This document shows positions 11,422-18,940 of a stretch of 64,000 nucleotides of DNA, in pieces (the first letter of the stretch is position 1; the number at the start of each line of letters is the position of its first letter). Under the pieces are notes generated by a model. That model did no database searches and was not told the DNA's origin. It worked only from the letters and a program-made list of their open reading frames with translations. The stretch comes from Mycobacterium sp. 4858 (GTDB taxonomy: Bacteria; Actinomycetota; Actinomycetes; Mycobacteriales; Mycobacteriaceae): contig NZ_LT968776.1 of the NCBI RefSeq assembly GCF_900240975.1, positions 1,612,001-1,676,000 on the forward strand. The letters run 5' to 3'. Both the position numbers and the translations under genes were made by a program.

Positions 11422-11856
11422 GTGGACGGCATCAGCGAATCGGCAGCCGCGGCGGCCCGCGATCTGCGGGTGGTCTTCAGCCGGTTGCGGCGCCGATTGA
11501 GGGACCTCGCCACGGACGACGACCTCAGTCCCTCGCAGACGGCGGTGCTCAACCGGCTCTGGAAGGAGGGCGCCTCATCGGCGAGCGCCCTGGCCTCCGC
11601 GGAGCGGGTACGTCCACAGTCCATGGCCACGGTAGTGGCCGCCCTCGAGCAGCGCGGGCTCATCGAGCGCCAACCCGATCCGGACGACGGGCGGCGGCAA
11701 CTGATTTCGCTGACCACGGCGGGCCGGCGACGCGCCGAAAGCAACCGGCAGGTCCGCGAGGAGTGGCTGGCACGCGCCATCCACGAGCGGTATTCCGAAC
11801 GCGAGCGTCGCGTCATCCTCGACGCGCTGACGCTGCTCGAGCGCTTGACCGAATAA
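11422..11856 (+). CDS. MarR-family transcriptional regulator
   Basis: A 144-residue winged-helix protein. The recognition region reads LSPSQTAVLNRLWKEG, then SASALASAERVRPQSM, and the wing carries DPDDGRRQLISLT, all typical of MarR. The start is GTG 11422, directly behind a perfect 11-bp inverted repeat that is likely its operator. The F420-type oxidoreductase gene begins 19 nt downstream on the same strand and is probably co-transcribed and controlled by this regulator. The ligand is unknown. Confidence 0.9.
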   Translation: MDGISESAAAAARDLRVVFSRLRRRLRDLATDDDLSPSQTAVLNRLWKEGASSASALASAERVRPQSMATVVAALEQRGLIERQPDPDDGRRQLISLTTAGRRRAESNRQVREEWLARAIHERYSERERRVILDALTLLERLTE

Positions 11857-11875
11857 CGAGAGGACAAGGGCAGCA

Positions 11876-12745
11876 ATGGAACTGGCAATACACTTTATCG
11901 ACTTTCTGCCCGGCGACCCGGCGGCGCTGGGCCCCACGCTGGCCGACGCGGCGAAGGCCGCCGAGCAGGGCGGGGCGACGCTGTTCACGCTGGCCGACCA
12001 CTTCTTTCAGATGGAGGCCGTGGGACGCGCGGAGGACCCGTTCCTGGAGGGCTACACGTCGCTGGGTTTCCTCGCCGCGCAGACCACCAGGATCGACCTG
12101 AGCCTGCTGGTCACCGGCGTCACGTACCGCTATCCCGGCCTGCTGGCCAAGGCGGTCACCACGCTCGACGTCCTGTCGCAGGGCCGCTCGATGCTGGGCC
12201 TTGGCGCGGCCTGGTACGACCGCGAGCACGCTGCGCTCGGCTTCCCCTATCCCCCGGTGAGCCAGCGCTTCGAGATGCTCGAAGAGACGCTGCAGATCTG
12301 TCAGCAGATGTGGAGCGGCAACGACGGGCCCTACCAGGGCAAGCATTACCAGCTGGCCGAGACCATTTGTTCGCCGCAACCGATTCGCCGCCCGCCGATC
12401 CTGATCGGCGGGGACGGCGAGAAGAAGACCCTGCGCCTGGTCGCGCAGTACGCCGACATCTGGAACAGCACCACCAGCGACGTTGACGAGCTCAGGCACA
12501 AGATCGAGGTGCTACACCGCCACTGCGAGGCGGTCGGCCGCGACCCGGGCGAGATCCGCAAGACGGTGGGCCATTTCGTGAATCCCTTCGAGGACCCCGA
12601 CGGTTACTTCAAGACCGCCGAGCGCTACGCCGAACTGGGCGTCGAGATGGTCAACGCCGGCCCGTTCCCGGGCAACCCCGATCCGGTCGGCTTCATCCGC
12701 CGCCTCGGCGACGAAGTGGTACCCAAGCTCGCCCAAATCGGTTGA
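11876..12745 (+). CDS. LLM-class F420-dependent oxidoreductase
   Basis: A 289-residue luciferase-like monooxygenase-fold protein. The N-terminal strand and TLADHFFQM segment, the LLVTGVTYRYPGLLAKAVTTLD block, GLGAAWYDREHAALGFPYP and the phosphate-binding RRPPILIGGDGEKKTLRLVAQYAD block are typical of F420-using oxidoreductases of actinobacteria. AGAGGACAAGG (11860-11870) is a good ribosome-binding region before the ATG. It follows a MarR gene with 19 nt between, so a stress- or xenobiotic-induced reductase is plausible. FMN rather than F420 use cannot be excluded, and the substrate is unknown. Confidence 0.88.
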   Translation: MELAIHFIDFLPGDPAALGPTLADAAKAAEQGGATLFTLADHFFQMEAVGRAEDPFLEGYTSLGFLAAQTTRIDLSLLVTGVTYRYPGLLAKAVTTLDVLSQGRSMLGLGAAWYDREHAALGFPYPPVSQRFEMLEETLQICQQMWSGNDGPYQGKHYQLAETICSPQPIRRPPILIGGDGEKKTLRLVAQYADIWNSTTSDVDELRHKIEVLHRHCEAVGRDPGEIRKTVGHFVNPFEDPDGYFKTAERYAELGVEMVNAGPFPGNPDPVGFIRRLGDEVVPKLAQIG

Positions 12746-12761
12746 TAAGGCTGCCGTTCGG

Positions 12762-14261
12762 TCATCCCGGATAGCGGGAGTAGCAGGCGTCCATGTTGCC
12801 TGTCGCGCCGCCGCGAAAGGCCGCTATCCGGGTGAAACCGGCCGGCACGCTGGTGCCGTCGGCGTCACTGGCGACGAGGTGGTTGGTGAGCAACCCCGCC
12901 ACCGCCTCGTCGAGATCGCCGGCCGTCAGCAGCAGCTGCTTCTGCGACGACAGCTCGATGGGCTCGGCCATCTTGCGGTGCACCACGCCGGTCAGGCACG
13001 CGGTGCGCAGCGCGGTCCACGGGCTCTGCATGGCCAGCCCGCGTTCGTGCTGCACGGCCAGCGCGTAGCGCGACATCACGACCGAGAGCGCGGTGTCGTC
13101 GCCCTGCGGCAGGGTCTGTTCGTTCTCGTCGGCGACCTTGCCCATCGCCGCCAGCTTGGGCAGGTCCACCACGATCGTGTTGGTGGCCGGGCAGTAGGAC
13201 GCCGGCGGGCTGGCCTTGGCGTCCGGGCAGTCGGCCGCCTGGTAGGACAGCGCCGGCGGATTCTTCGGGGAGAACACCTTTCCCAGGAGTTCCATCAGGG
13301 TGGACAACGTGTCCTGGTCGAGCGGCACCTCACCGGTCTCGGGGTTCCCGGTGCTGGTGTCGACCCGCAGCGCGTTGGGCAGGTCGCCGCGGCGCTGTTC
13401 GATCTCCGCCTTGTCGATCCCCGCGCAGGCCGGGGCGCCGTCGATGAACCCCATCTGGAAGGCGCTGATCCGGTCGAGGGCCGACCCGTGTTCGTCGTCG
13501 TTCTCGGTGTCGCTGTCCAGGACGGGGTCCCGGGTGGTGATGATGCCCGCCAGCACGTGGTCCAGTCCGTCGGCGGTGCTCAGCGTGAACCGCGGCGACT
13601 TGCCGTCGGCCACCCAGAACAGGTAGACGCCCGCGAAGCAGTCGGCCTGCTGCTCGCGCACGATCGTGGGGTCTCGCTTGGTCACCAGCTTTGCCATGGT
13701 CTGCAGGGCATGGCCGAATTCGTGGGCCAGCACCCCGTTGACCGACATGTCGCCGAAATACCGTTGCGCGACGGACATGAACACCCCGCGGTCCCACGCG
13801 ATCAGGTTGCAGCGCGACGTGTAGAACGCGTTGACCAGTTTGTAGGTGTCGTTGTGGCAAACGATGGGGCTGGCCGGATCGTTGGAGTTGTAGGACACCA
13901 TCTTGCCGACCGGAACGAACGTTCCCTTCAGCGACTGGCCGTAAACCGACTTCCAGTAGTCCTCGATGTCGTTGACCGACAGCAACGACAACTTGTCGAT
14001 CGCGCCGTTGTCGGTGTTGACCACCGTGCCCGTCGGGTCGGGCGCGTTGCTGCGGATCCCGCTGGGGCCGTTGGTGGCGGGCAGGCCGCCCACCCGGAAC
14101 GGGTCGTTGAGCATCGACAGCGCCCGCCCGTCGACGAAGGATGCGCAGCCGGCCACCACGATTGCCGCCGCCGCGCAGCTTGACGCCGCCCGCAGCAAGG
14201 TGGCCGCCCCGCGGGGGCGGCCACCGGTCGGCTGACGTCGATTGCGCGCGCGGCTGTTCAT
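12762..14261 (-). CDS. lpqM: Lipoprotein metallopeptidase LpqM
   Basis: A 499-residue secreted lipoprotein. A basic twin-Arg-containing N-terminus leads into a hydrophobic segment and a lipobox VAGC with acylated C39. About residue 180 lies HEFGH (LAHEFGHALQ), the HExxH zinc site of a neutral-metallopeptidase fold, followed by EQQADCFAG, whose acidic residues would complete the site. Length matches M. tuberculosis LpqM (Rv0419). A candidate promoter lies 46-74 nt upstream. It ends 17 nt from the convergent LLM gene. The protein substrate in the cell envelope is not known from sequence. Confidence 0.9.
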   Translation of the reverse strand: MNSRARNRRQPTGGRPRGAATLLRAASSCAAAAIVVAGCASFVDGRALSMLNDPFRVGGLPATNGPSGIRSNAPDPTGTVVNTDNGAIDKLSLLSVNDIEDYWKSVYGQSLKGTFVPVGKMVSYNSNDPASPIVCHNDTYKLVNAFYTSRCNLIAWDRGVFMSVAQRYFGDMSVNGVLAHEFGHALQTMAKLVTKRDPTIVREQQADCFAGVYLFWVADGKSPRFTLSTADGLDHVLAGIITTRDPVLDSDTENDDEHGSALDRISAFQMGFIDGAPACAGIDKAEIEQRRGDLPNALRVDTSTGNPETGEVPLDQDTLSTLMELLGKVFSPKNPPALSYQAADCPDAKASPPASYCPATNTIVVDLPKLAAMGKVADENEQTLPQGDDTALSVVMSRYALAVQHERGLAMQSPWTALRTACLTGVVHRKMAEPIELSSQKQLLLTAGDLDEAVAGLLTNHLVASDADGTSVPAGFTRIAAFRGGATGNMDACYSRYPG

Positions 14262-14306
14262 CCCAACCTCATCCCGACCGGCTGCAGGGCAGCACCAAAG
14301 CGTCTC

Positions 14307-14335
14307 ATTCTAGAGCGGCTGGCTAACTGTGACAG
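14307..14335 (-). promoter_or_regulatory. Candidate promoter of lpqM
   Basis: On the minus strand CTGTCA (14335-14330) and TAGAAT (14312-14307) are separated by 17 nt, close to a SigA-type -35/-10 pair. The -10 lies 46 nt before the lpqM ATG. Confidence 0.4.
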
Positions 14336-14454
14336 CCCGAATGCGCATGCCGGTAGCACACCGACCACGACGGCAGGGGCGCACGGTTACCCGCGGGTGA
14401 CCGTGCGGAACCCAGCCGTCTCCGGCGGGCGGTCACGGTGGAGGCAGCGAACTC

Positions 14455-14784
14455 TCAGGGGCGCGGCGCGGGTGTCTGCTGAGGTCCGGCCGGGCCACCC
14501 GGGCCCATCCCGCCGGGGCCCATCATCCCGCCCGGGCCCATCATTCCCGGCCCCATCATTCCGCCGGGCTGCATCATCGGGCAGGTGCCGGCCCGCCCGC
14601 CGCCGTACCCGTGGCGCCACCCGTCGTGGCCACCGGAGGACCAGCCCAGGAGCAGCCCCGAGAAGAAGACCACCGCGACGACGAACACGACGCCGGCGAC
14701 GATGACCACCCACGCGGCCGCTTGACCCAGCCGACTGTGTGCGCCGACTCGATGTTCGACATTGGATTCAGGAGTTTGCGTCAT
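14455..14784 (-). CDS. Small Met-rich membrane protein, candidate copper-responsive
   Basis: A 109-residue protein: polar N-terminus (1-23), one membrane helix (about 24-47), a His/Gly/Trp-rich stretch, and a C-terminal tail with repeated MMGPG units (nine Met within about 26 residues, plus CPMM). Repeated Met pairs and His in an exported tail are typical of copper(I)-handling proteins. The ATG at 14784 lies 22 nt from a TACCC-N5-GGGTA palindrome at 14807-14821, the published binding motif of the mycobacterial copper repressor RicR. The frame extends upstream through that operator, which argues against the longer start. I do not recognise an orthologue; the copper role is inferred from operator and composition. 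Confidence 0.7.
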   Translation of the reverse strand: MTQTPESNVEHRVGAHSRLGQAAAWVVIVAGVVFVVAVVFFSGLLLGWSSGGHDGWRHGYGGGRAGTCPMMQPGGMMGPGMMGPGGMMGPGGMGPGGPAGPQQTPAPRP

Positions 14785-14806
14785 GCCCCGAACGATGGCA
14801 CACATA

Positions 14807-14821
14807 TACCCACCGGGGGTA
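14807..14821. promoter_or_regulatory. RicR-type copper-responsive operator (TACCC-N5-GGGTA)
   Basis: TACCCACCGGGGGTA is an exact match to the TACCC-N5-GGGTA palindrome reported for the RicR regulon of M. tuberculosis. It sits between two divergent Met-rich genes. On the minus strand it overlaps a TATATG -10-like hexamer (14807-14802); on the plus strand it is about where the -35 would be for a TAGAAT at 14836-14841. One repressor site could control both directions. Confidence 0.75.
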
Positions 14822-14903
14822 GGGACCATTGGCCCTAGAATGGGCGACGCGCCTGTGGTCGGCTTACGCTTGTTGCGCGGGAGACGTCCGAAAGGATGCG
14901 GCG

Positions 14904-15476
14904 ATGGCTGAGTTGACGCGGCGGGCGGCACTCGCCGCCTTCGGCGCTCTCGGCGCGGGCAGCATCCTGGGGTTGGGATTGCTGCGGCGCGGCCTTCAGT
15001 CGATGGCCGTACGCCTCACCGACGGCGGCGGTTTCATGGGCGCCGGCCACATGGACATGAGCCGCTACATGGAAATGTTCATGCGGCACAGCGAAATCGA
15101 CCGTGTGGTCGAGGACATTCCCGGCGGCGTGCGCACCACCACCGAATCGGCGTCGCCGGACCTGGCGGCCCAACTGCAGGCGCATGTTTCGAGCATGTAC
15201 GCCCACCTCGATCAGGGCACCGAAGTCAGCTGCATGAGCCAAAGCCTGCCGACCCTTTTCCGGCAGGCCGGCGGTTACCGCCGCAAGCTCACCCTCACCC
15301 CCAAGGGCGTGATCGCCGAGGAGACCGCCGACGATCCGGCCCTCACCGATGTCATCCGTGCGCACGCGCGGGAGGTCACCGGCTTCGTCGCGGAGGGCAT
15401 GCCCGCGATGATGCAGCAGATGATGGGTCAGGGCCGGATGGGTTGCGGCGGGATGATGGGGCCGCGCAGGCCTTAG
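14904..15476 (+). CDS. Met-rich exported protein, candidate copper-responsive partner
   Basis: A 190-residue protein with a Tat-like signal (TRRAALAAFGALGAGS, residues 4-19) and probable export. The segment after it is Met/His rich (GAGHMDMSRYMEMFMRH) and the C-terminus carries MMQQMMGQGRMGCGGMM, while the middle (about 65-165) looks like a soluble domain that I cannot assign. AAAGGA at 14891-14896, 7 nt before the ATG, fixes the start; an ORF extension further upstream has no ribosome-binding site. It is divergent from the other Met-rich gene and shares the RicR-type operator. A periplasmic copper-binding or buffering role is inferred, not shown. Confidence 0.7.
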   Translation: MAELTRRAALAAFGALGAGSILGLGLLRRGLQSMAVRLTDGGGFMGAGHMDMSRYMEMFMRHSEIDRVVEDIPGGVRTTTESASPDLAAQLQAHVSSMYAHLDQGTEVSCMSQSLPTLFRQAGGYRRKLTLTPKGVIAEETADDPALTDVIRAHAREVTGFVAEGMPAMMQQMMGQGRMGCGGMMGPRRP

Positions 15477-16924
15477 AAGGGCGGCGGCTCGTCGTCGTCC
15501 GGTGGCGCGGGGCCCCCGGGTGAAGCGTGGGCGGCCAAGCGGCGCCGCCGGTTCCGCTGGCGTTCGGTGGCGATGTGCTGGGCCCGGTTCCGGGCGCGGG
15601 TGCGGGTGCGGAGCGGCATCGTTGCCGTGCGCTCGCCGTAGCACTCCCGCTCGGCGGGAGTGGGCACGTCGCCGGTGGGCGCGCACAGGGTCGGGAACAG
15701 CAGCGCGCTGCCGGGGGTGGTGACGTAGCGGTGTCCGTCAGGCAGCCGCCAGATGACGGTGCCGTCGGGCAATTGCTCGTCGCGCCAGCCCCAGAACGTC
15801 TTCAGCAAATGATGTTGGCGGCAAAGGCATTTCAGGTTCGACGGATGCGTCACACCACCATCGGAGTACGGGATCGTGTGGTCGATGTCGCAGTCGGCAG
15901 CAGGACGGTCACACCCCGGCGCCCGACACGTCAAATCCCGGCACCGCACGAAGTCGGCCAGCCGGGTCGAGGGCATGTAGCGCGGTTCGGCCTGCGCCGG
16001 AACGCGCAGCGGCACCAGCCGCGCCGACCGGGCCAGCTCGGCGATCAGCTCGGCAGAGATCAGCCCGTCGGCGCCCAGCTCCGAACCCGGAGCCGACCCC
16101 CGGCCCCGGACGCCGGCCCGCTCGGCGACGACATGGATGACGACCGGCGTTGCCGCCGGCCGCTTTCCGGCCGCACAGTCGGCGCGCCCACAGCGACAGC
16201 CCAGCCGATCCGCCGCGGCCGCCAGCGCTCCCAGCGCGTCGGCGCGCCGCTGGTCGCGGCTGCGCGGGTCGTGCTCACACACCGTGTCCGCCAACGCATC
16301 CAACCGCTTGTCCAAGGCGTGGGCGTCGGGACTGAACAGGCTGCCGTGGATTTCCGACATGCCGCCCTCGAGATCCTCGATCCCGACGCAACGCTCGGCC
16401 CGGGACTGGTCGTGGCGGCGCACCGCATCGACGTCGGCCTTGGCCACGATCTTGTCCACCTCGCCGGCCAGCCGGCCCCGCGTCATCGAGGGCCACCGCG
16501 CCGCGCGCATCGCCAGCTCGGCGTCCACGGCGGCCAACACGGCGGCGTCGGTGATCAAGTCGGTGCGGTACACGATGGTCTGAAACAGCCGAAAACCGAT
16601 GCCGCCGGCCCGAAAGACGGCCGCCACCCGTGGCAGTCGTTGACGCATGGCGAGCGCGTACTTCATGAAGCTGCCCGCCATGGCCAAGCTGACGCGGAAG
16701 GCCGCGGCCACCTCGGCACCCACCGCCGCCCAGGTGTCCACCGCCCAATCCGACTCCTCACCGCACTGGGCACGGCGCAGTTCGAACAGGTCCCCGATGG
16801 CATCCAACCGATCCGCCACCACCTGCGCCTCCAGTCGCCACGACGCGCACATCCGGTTCACCAGCGCGCGCGACCGCTCGCACTGCGGGGGCTCCCAATA
16901 CTCGTGCACGCGGGTATCGAACAT
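15473..16924 (-). CDS. DUF222 / HNH endonuclease-like protein (13E12 repeat family)
   Basis: A 483-residue protein with the N-terminal DUF222 helical domain (about 1-300) and a C-terminal HNH nuclease motif around residues 345-400: CRAPGCDRPAADCDIDHTIPY followed, about 20 residues later, by LCRQHHLLK, supplying Cys zinc ligands, the DH pair and the final His. This is the architecture of the 13E12 repeat family found in many copies in mycobacteria. The ATG at 16924 begins the family-like sequence; the open frame upstream lacks similarity. It overlaps the Met-rich plus-strand gene by 4 nt at the 3' ends. It may be a nuclease of a repeat-type mobile element, but no flanking repeats were recognised. 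Confidence 0.85.
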   Translation of the reverse strand: MFDTRVHEYWEPPQCERSRALVNRMCASWRLEAQVVADRLDAIGDLFELRRAQCGEESDWAVDTWAAVGAEVAAAFRVSLAMAGSFMKYALAMRQRLPRVAAVFRAGGIGFRLFQTIVYRTDLITDAAVLAAVDAELAMRAARWPSMTRGRLAGEVDKIVAKADVDAVRRHDQSRAERCVGIEDLEGGMSEIHGSLFSPDAHALDKRLDALADTVCEHDPRSRDQRRADALGALAAAADRLGCRCGRADCAAGKRPAATPVVIHVVAERAGVRGRGSAPGSELGADGLISAELIAELARSARLVPLRVPAQAEPRYMPSTRLADFVRCRDLTCRAPGCDRPAADCDIDHTIPYSDGGVTHPSNLKCLCRQHHLLKTFWGWRDEQLPDGTVIWRLPDGHRYVTTPGSALLFPTLCAPTGDVPTPAERECYGERTATMPLRTRTRARNRAQHIATERQRNRRRRLAAHASPGGPAPPDDDEPPPF

Positions 16925-16992
16925 AGGTTCGATAATAGCCGGACGGGCCGACGCGCGTATCGCCCGATGCCGCCGGTTGTGGATAACCAGCG

Positions 16993-17433
16993 TCAGCCTC
17001 CCCCGCCGAAGCCCATCGCGACGAAGGCGGCGACCACCAACGCTGCCAGCATCACGATTTCGGGCCACGGTCGCCACGGCCGGGCTTCGATGGCATAGGA
17101 CATGACCTTGATCGGCCCGGCCGGCGACGGGGGTTCCTGCTCGCGGGTCAACGGTTCGTGGAACTGATGAAAATACAGTTGGATCAGTGTCGCGCCGACC
17201 CACAGCCCGATGAGGAAACTCACCGGCTTCACCCCGGCGAGGAACAGCACGATCACCATCGCGGCGGCGAGGATGAGTGACGCCGCATCCGATTTCGCCG
17301 TCGCCCGGACCTTGCCGCCGTAGGCCTTGTCCAGCGCGGCGCGGCGACGCCGGTAGGGCAGCATGAAGAACGTGAACTTGGCGAGGATGTGCACACCGGC
17401 CAGGACGGCGAGCACGGTAGCTGCGATGGTCAC
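16993..17433 (-). CDS. Four-helix membrane protein of unknown function
   Basis: A 146-residue protein from GTG 17433. Four hydrophobic segments are visible (about residues 2-24, 49-68, 70-88 and 125-142), with a basic YRRRRAALDKAYGG loop after the first helix and an acidic/Pro loop before the last. The much longer open frame upstream overlaps the lpqL paralogue and is a shadow. It lies 34 nt downstream of the lpqL paralogue stop on the same strand and could be the last gene of that operon. I do not recognise the family. Confidence 0.65.
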   Translation of the reverse strand: MTIAATVLAVLAGVHILAKFTFFMLPYRRRRAALDKAYGGKVRATAKSDAASLILAAAMVIVLFLAGVKPVSFLIGLWVGATLIQLYFHQFHEPLTREQEPPSPAGPIKVMSYAIEARPWRPWPEIVMLAALVVAAFVAMGFGGGG

Positions 17434-17467
17434 CGACCCAGTCTCACAGGACGAGAGCCGGATTGCG

Positions 17468-18940
17468 TCAGGGCACCCGGGTCCGATGCCGCTTGTCGTG
17501 CGGCGGCACGCCGTTGACGCCGCCGATCGACTGGGCGTAGCTGCCCACCGCGTAGGCGGCGCCGGAACCCATGACGGCCAACGCATCCCGGTTGATGTTG
17601 TCGACGGTCTCGCGGGGGCCCTGGTAATTGGGGTCGAACGGGACGCCGGCTTGCCCGCCCCATAGTCGGGCCTGCACCGTCGTCTTCTGCTGCGTGGAGC
17701 CGGCGGTCAAGCCCCCGATCGGCACGCCCGCGACCATGAAGGGGTGGTAGTCGGCGAGGGTGCTCAGCGGCATGTCGGCGGGCCGCTTGCCGGCCAGGTT
17801 CAGATACCCGGCCAGGGTGCGCTCGATGCCGGCCGACCCGTCGGGGACGTCGGCGTAGGTCACCCCGGGCGCCGGCGGCCCGGACTGATCGCCGTCGTCG
17901 GTGAAGAAACCGGCGTTGGGAGATCCGAGCGCGGTGAAGTTGAGGTACATCGCGATGTCGTTGAGTTGGTCGACGTTCATGCCGAACACGTAGTCCATGA
18001 CGCCGTTGAGCCCGTCTTCGTCGGCGCCCCAGAACGCGAACCGCACCGCGTTGTTCACCGGCGCCAGGGGGCCCAGCTGCAGCGCCGTTTCCAGCACCGC
18101 GGCCACCCCGGTCCCGTCGTCGTTGATGCCGGGGCCGCCGCGCGGGCCGTCGAGATGCGCGCCGACCATGACCACTTCGTGTGGCGACCCGGTCTTGGTC
18201 TGCGCCAGCACGTTTCGCGACGTGATGGTGATGTTACGGGCGTCGAGCACCAGGTGGACGGGCGCGCTCGCGCCGGCGAGCGCGGCCGCGACGGAGGGAC
18301 CGGCCACCGCGACCGGCACGGTCAGCTGCTTGAAGTAGCCTGGCGTGAACAACGTGGGCGGGGCGCCCTGCCCAGACGGCGCGCTGAGCACGACCAGGGC
18401 GGCCGCGCCCTTGACCACCGCGGCGTTCTGCTTGTCGACCACCGAGCAACGCGCGTCGTCGACGACGGCGATCGAGCCCTTGGGCAGCGCGGAAGGGTAA
18501 TCGCCGGCCGCACAGCCCGACGGCTGGCCGGGCCGGACCGGTAGGCCGGTCAGGCCGCTGGGCGGTGTCTGCACCAGCAACGAGGCCTGGTCGACGGTGT
18601 AACTGCGGCCGGCGACCGTCACCGCCGGCCTGCCCGGGGAGACGGTGTACAGCCGGTCGAACTGGGGCGTCACCACCTCGAAACCCCTGTCGCGCAAGGC
18701 TTTCGCCACGTAGTCGACGCTGGCGTCGTAGCCCGGGGTGGCGTCCGCCCGGTTGCCCTTGTTGGCGTCGGCGATGTGCTGCAGCGCGCGCAGGTGGGCG
18801 AGCATCCCGTCGGCGGTCACTTTCGCCGCCAGGGTGCGGCCCAGATCCGGTGCGGCAGAGGGAGATCCGGGCCGGGGCGACGAGCATCCGGCCAGCAGCG
18901 CGGCCGCGAGCAGCAAGGTCACCCCCAGACGGCGGGTCAT
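17468..18940 (-). CDS. LpqL paralogue, M28-type peptidase lipoprotein with altered active site
   Basis: A 490-residue lipoprotein (lipobox LAGC, C19) with the same PA-domain plus M28 zinc-aminopeptidase layout as the upstream lpqL. The first metal block GAHLDG...GINDDGTG is kept, but compared with the neighbour the acidic block AEELGL is ADEDGL (catalytic Glu replaced by Asp) and the third metal block LNFDMLASPN is LNFTALGSPN (metal-binding Asp replaced by Thr). It is therefore probably weak or inactive as a peptidase and may bind peptides or regulate. The start overlaps the lpqL stop by 4 nt (ATGA), so the two are co-translated. It arose by tandem duplication. Confidence 0.85.
   Translation of the reverse strand: MTRRLGVTLLLAAALLAGCSSPRPGSPSAAPDLGRTLAAKVTADGMLAHLRALQHIADANKGNRADATPGYDASVDYVAKALRDRGFEVVTPQFDRLYTVSPGRPAVTVAGRSYTVDQASLLVQTPPSGLTGLPVRPGQPSGCAAGDYPSALPKGSIAVVDDARCSVVDKQNAAVVKGAAALVVLSAPSGQGAPPTLFTPGYFKQLTVPVAVAGPSVAAALAGASAPVHLVLDARNITITSRNVLAQTKTGSPHEVVMVGAHLDGPRGGPGINDDGTGVAAVLETALQLGPLAPVNNAVRFAFWGADEDGLNGVMDYVFGMNVDQLNDIAMYLNFTALGSPNAGFFTDDGDQSGPPAPGVTYADVPDGSAGIERTLAGYLNLAGKRPADMPLSTLADYHPFMVAGVPIGGLTAGSTQQKTTVQARLWGGQAGVPFDPNYQGPRETVDNINRDALAVMGSGAAYAVGSYAQSIGGVNGVPPHDKRHRTRVP

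Noticed and set aside
14460..14580. Short tandem repeat resembling a DNA repeat array
   Set aside because: The repeats are codons for MMGPG/GGMMGP units within a coding sequence, not a CRISPR or minisatellite.
15473..16924. DUF222/HNH gene as an intact mobile element
   Set aside because: No terminal repeats, target duplications or integrase were seen around it.
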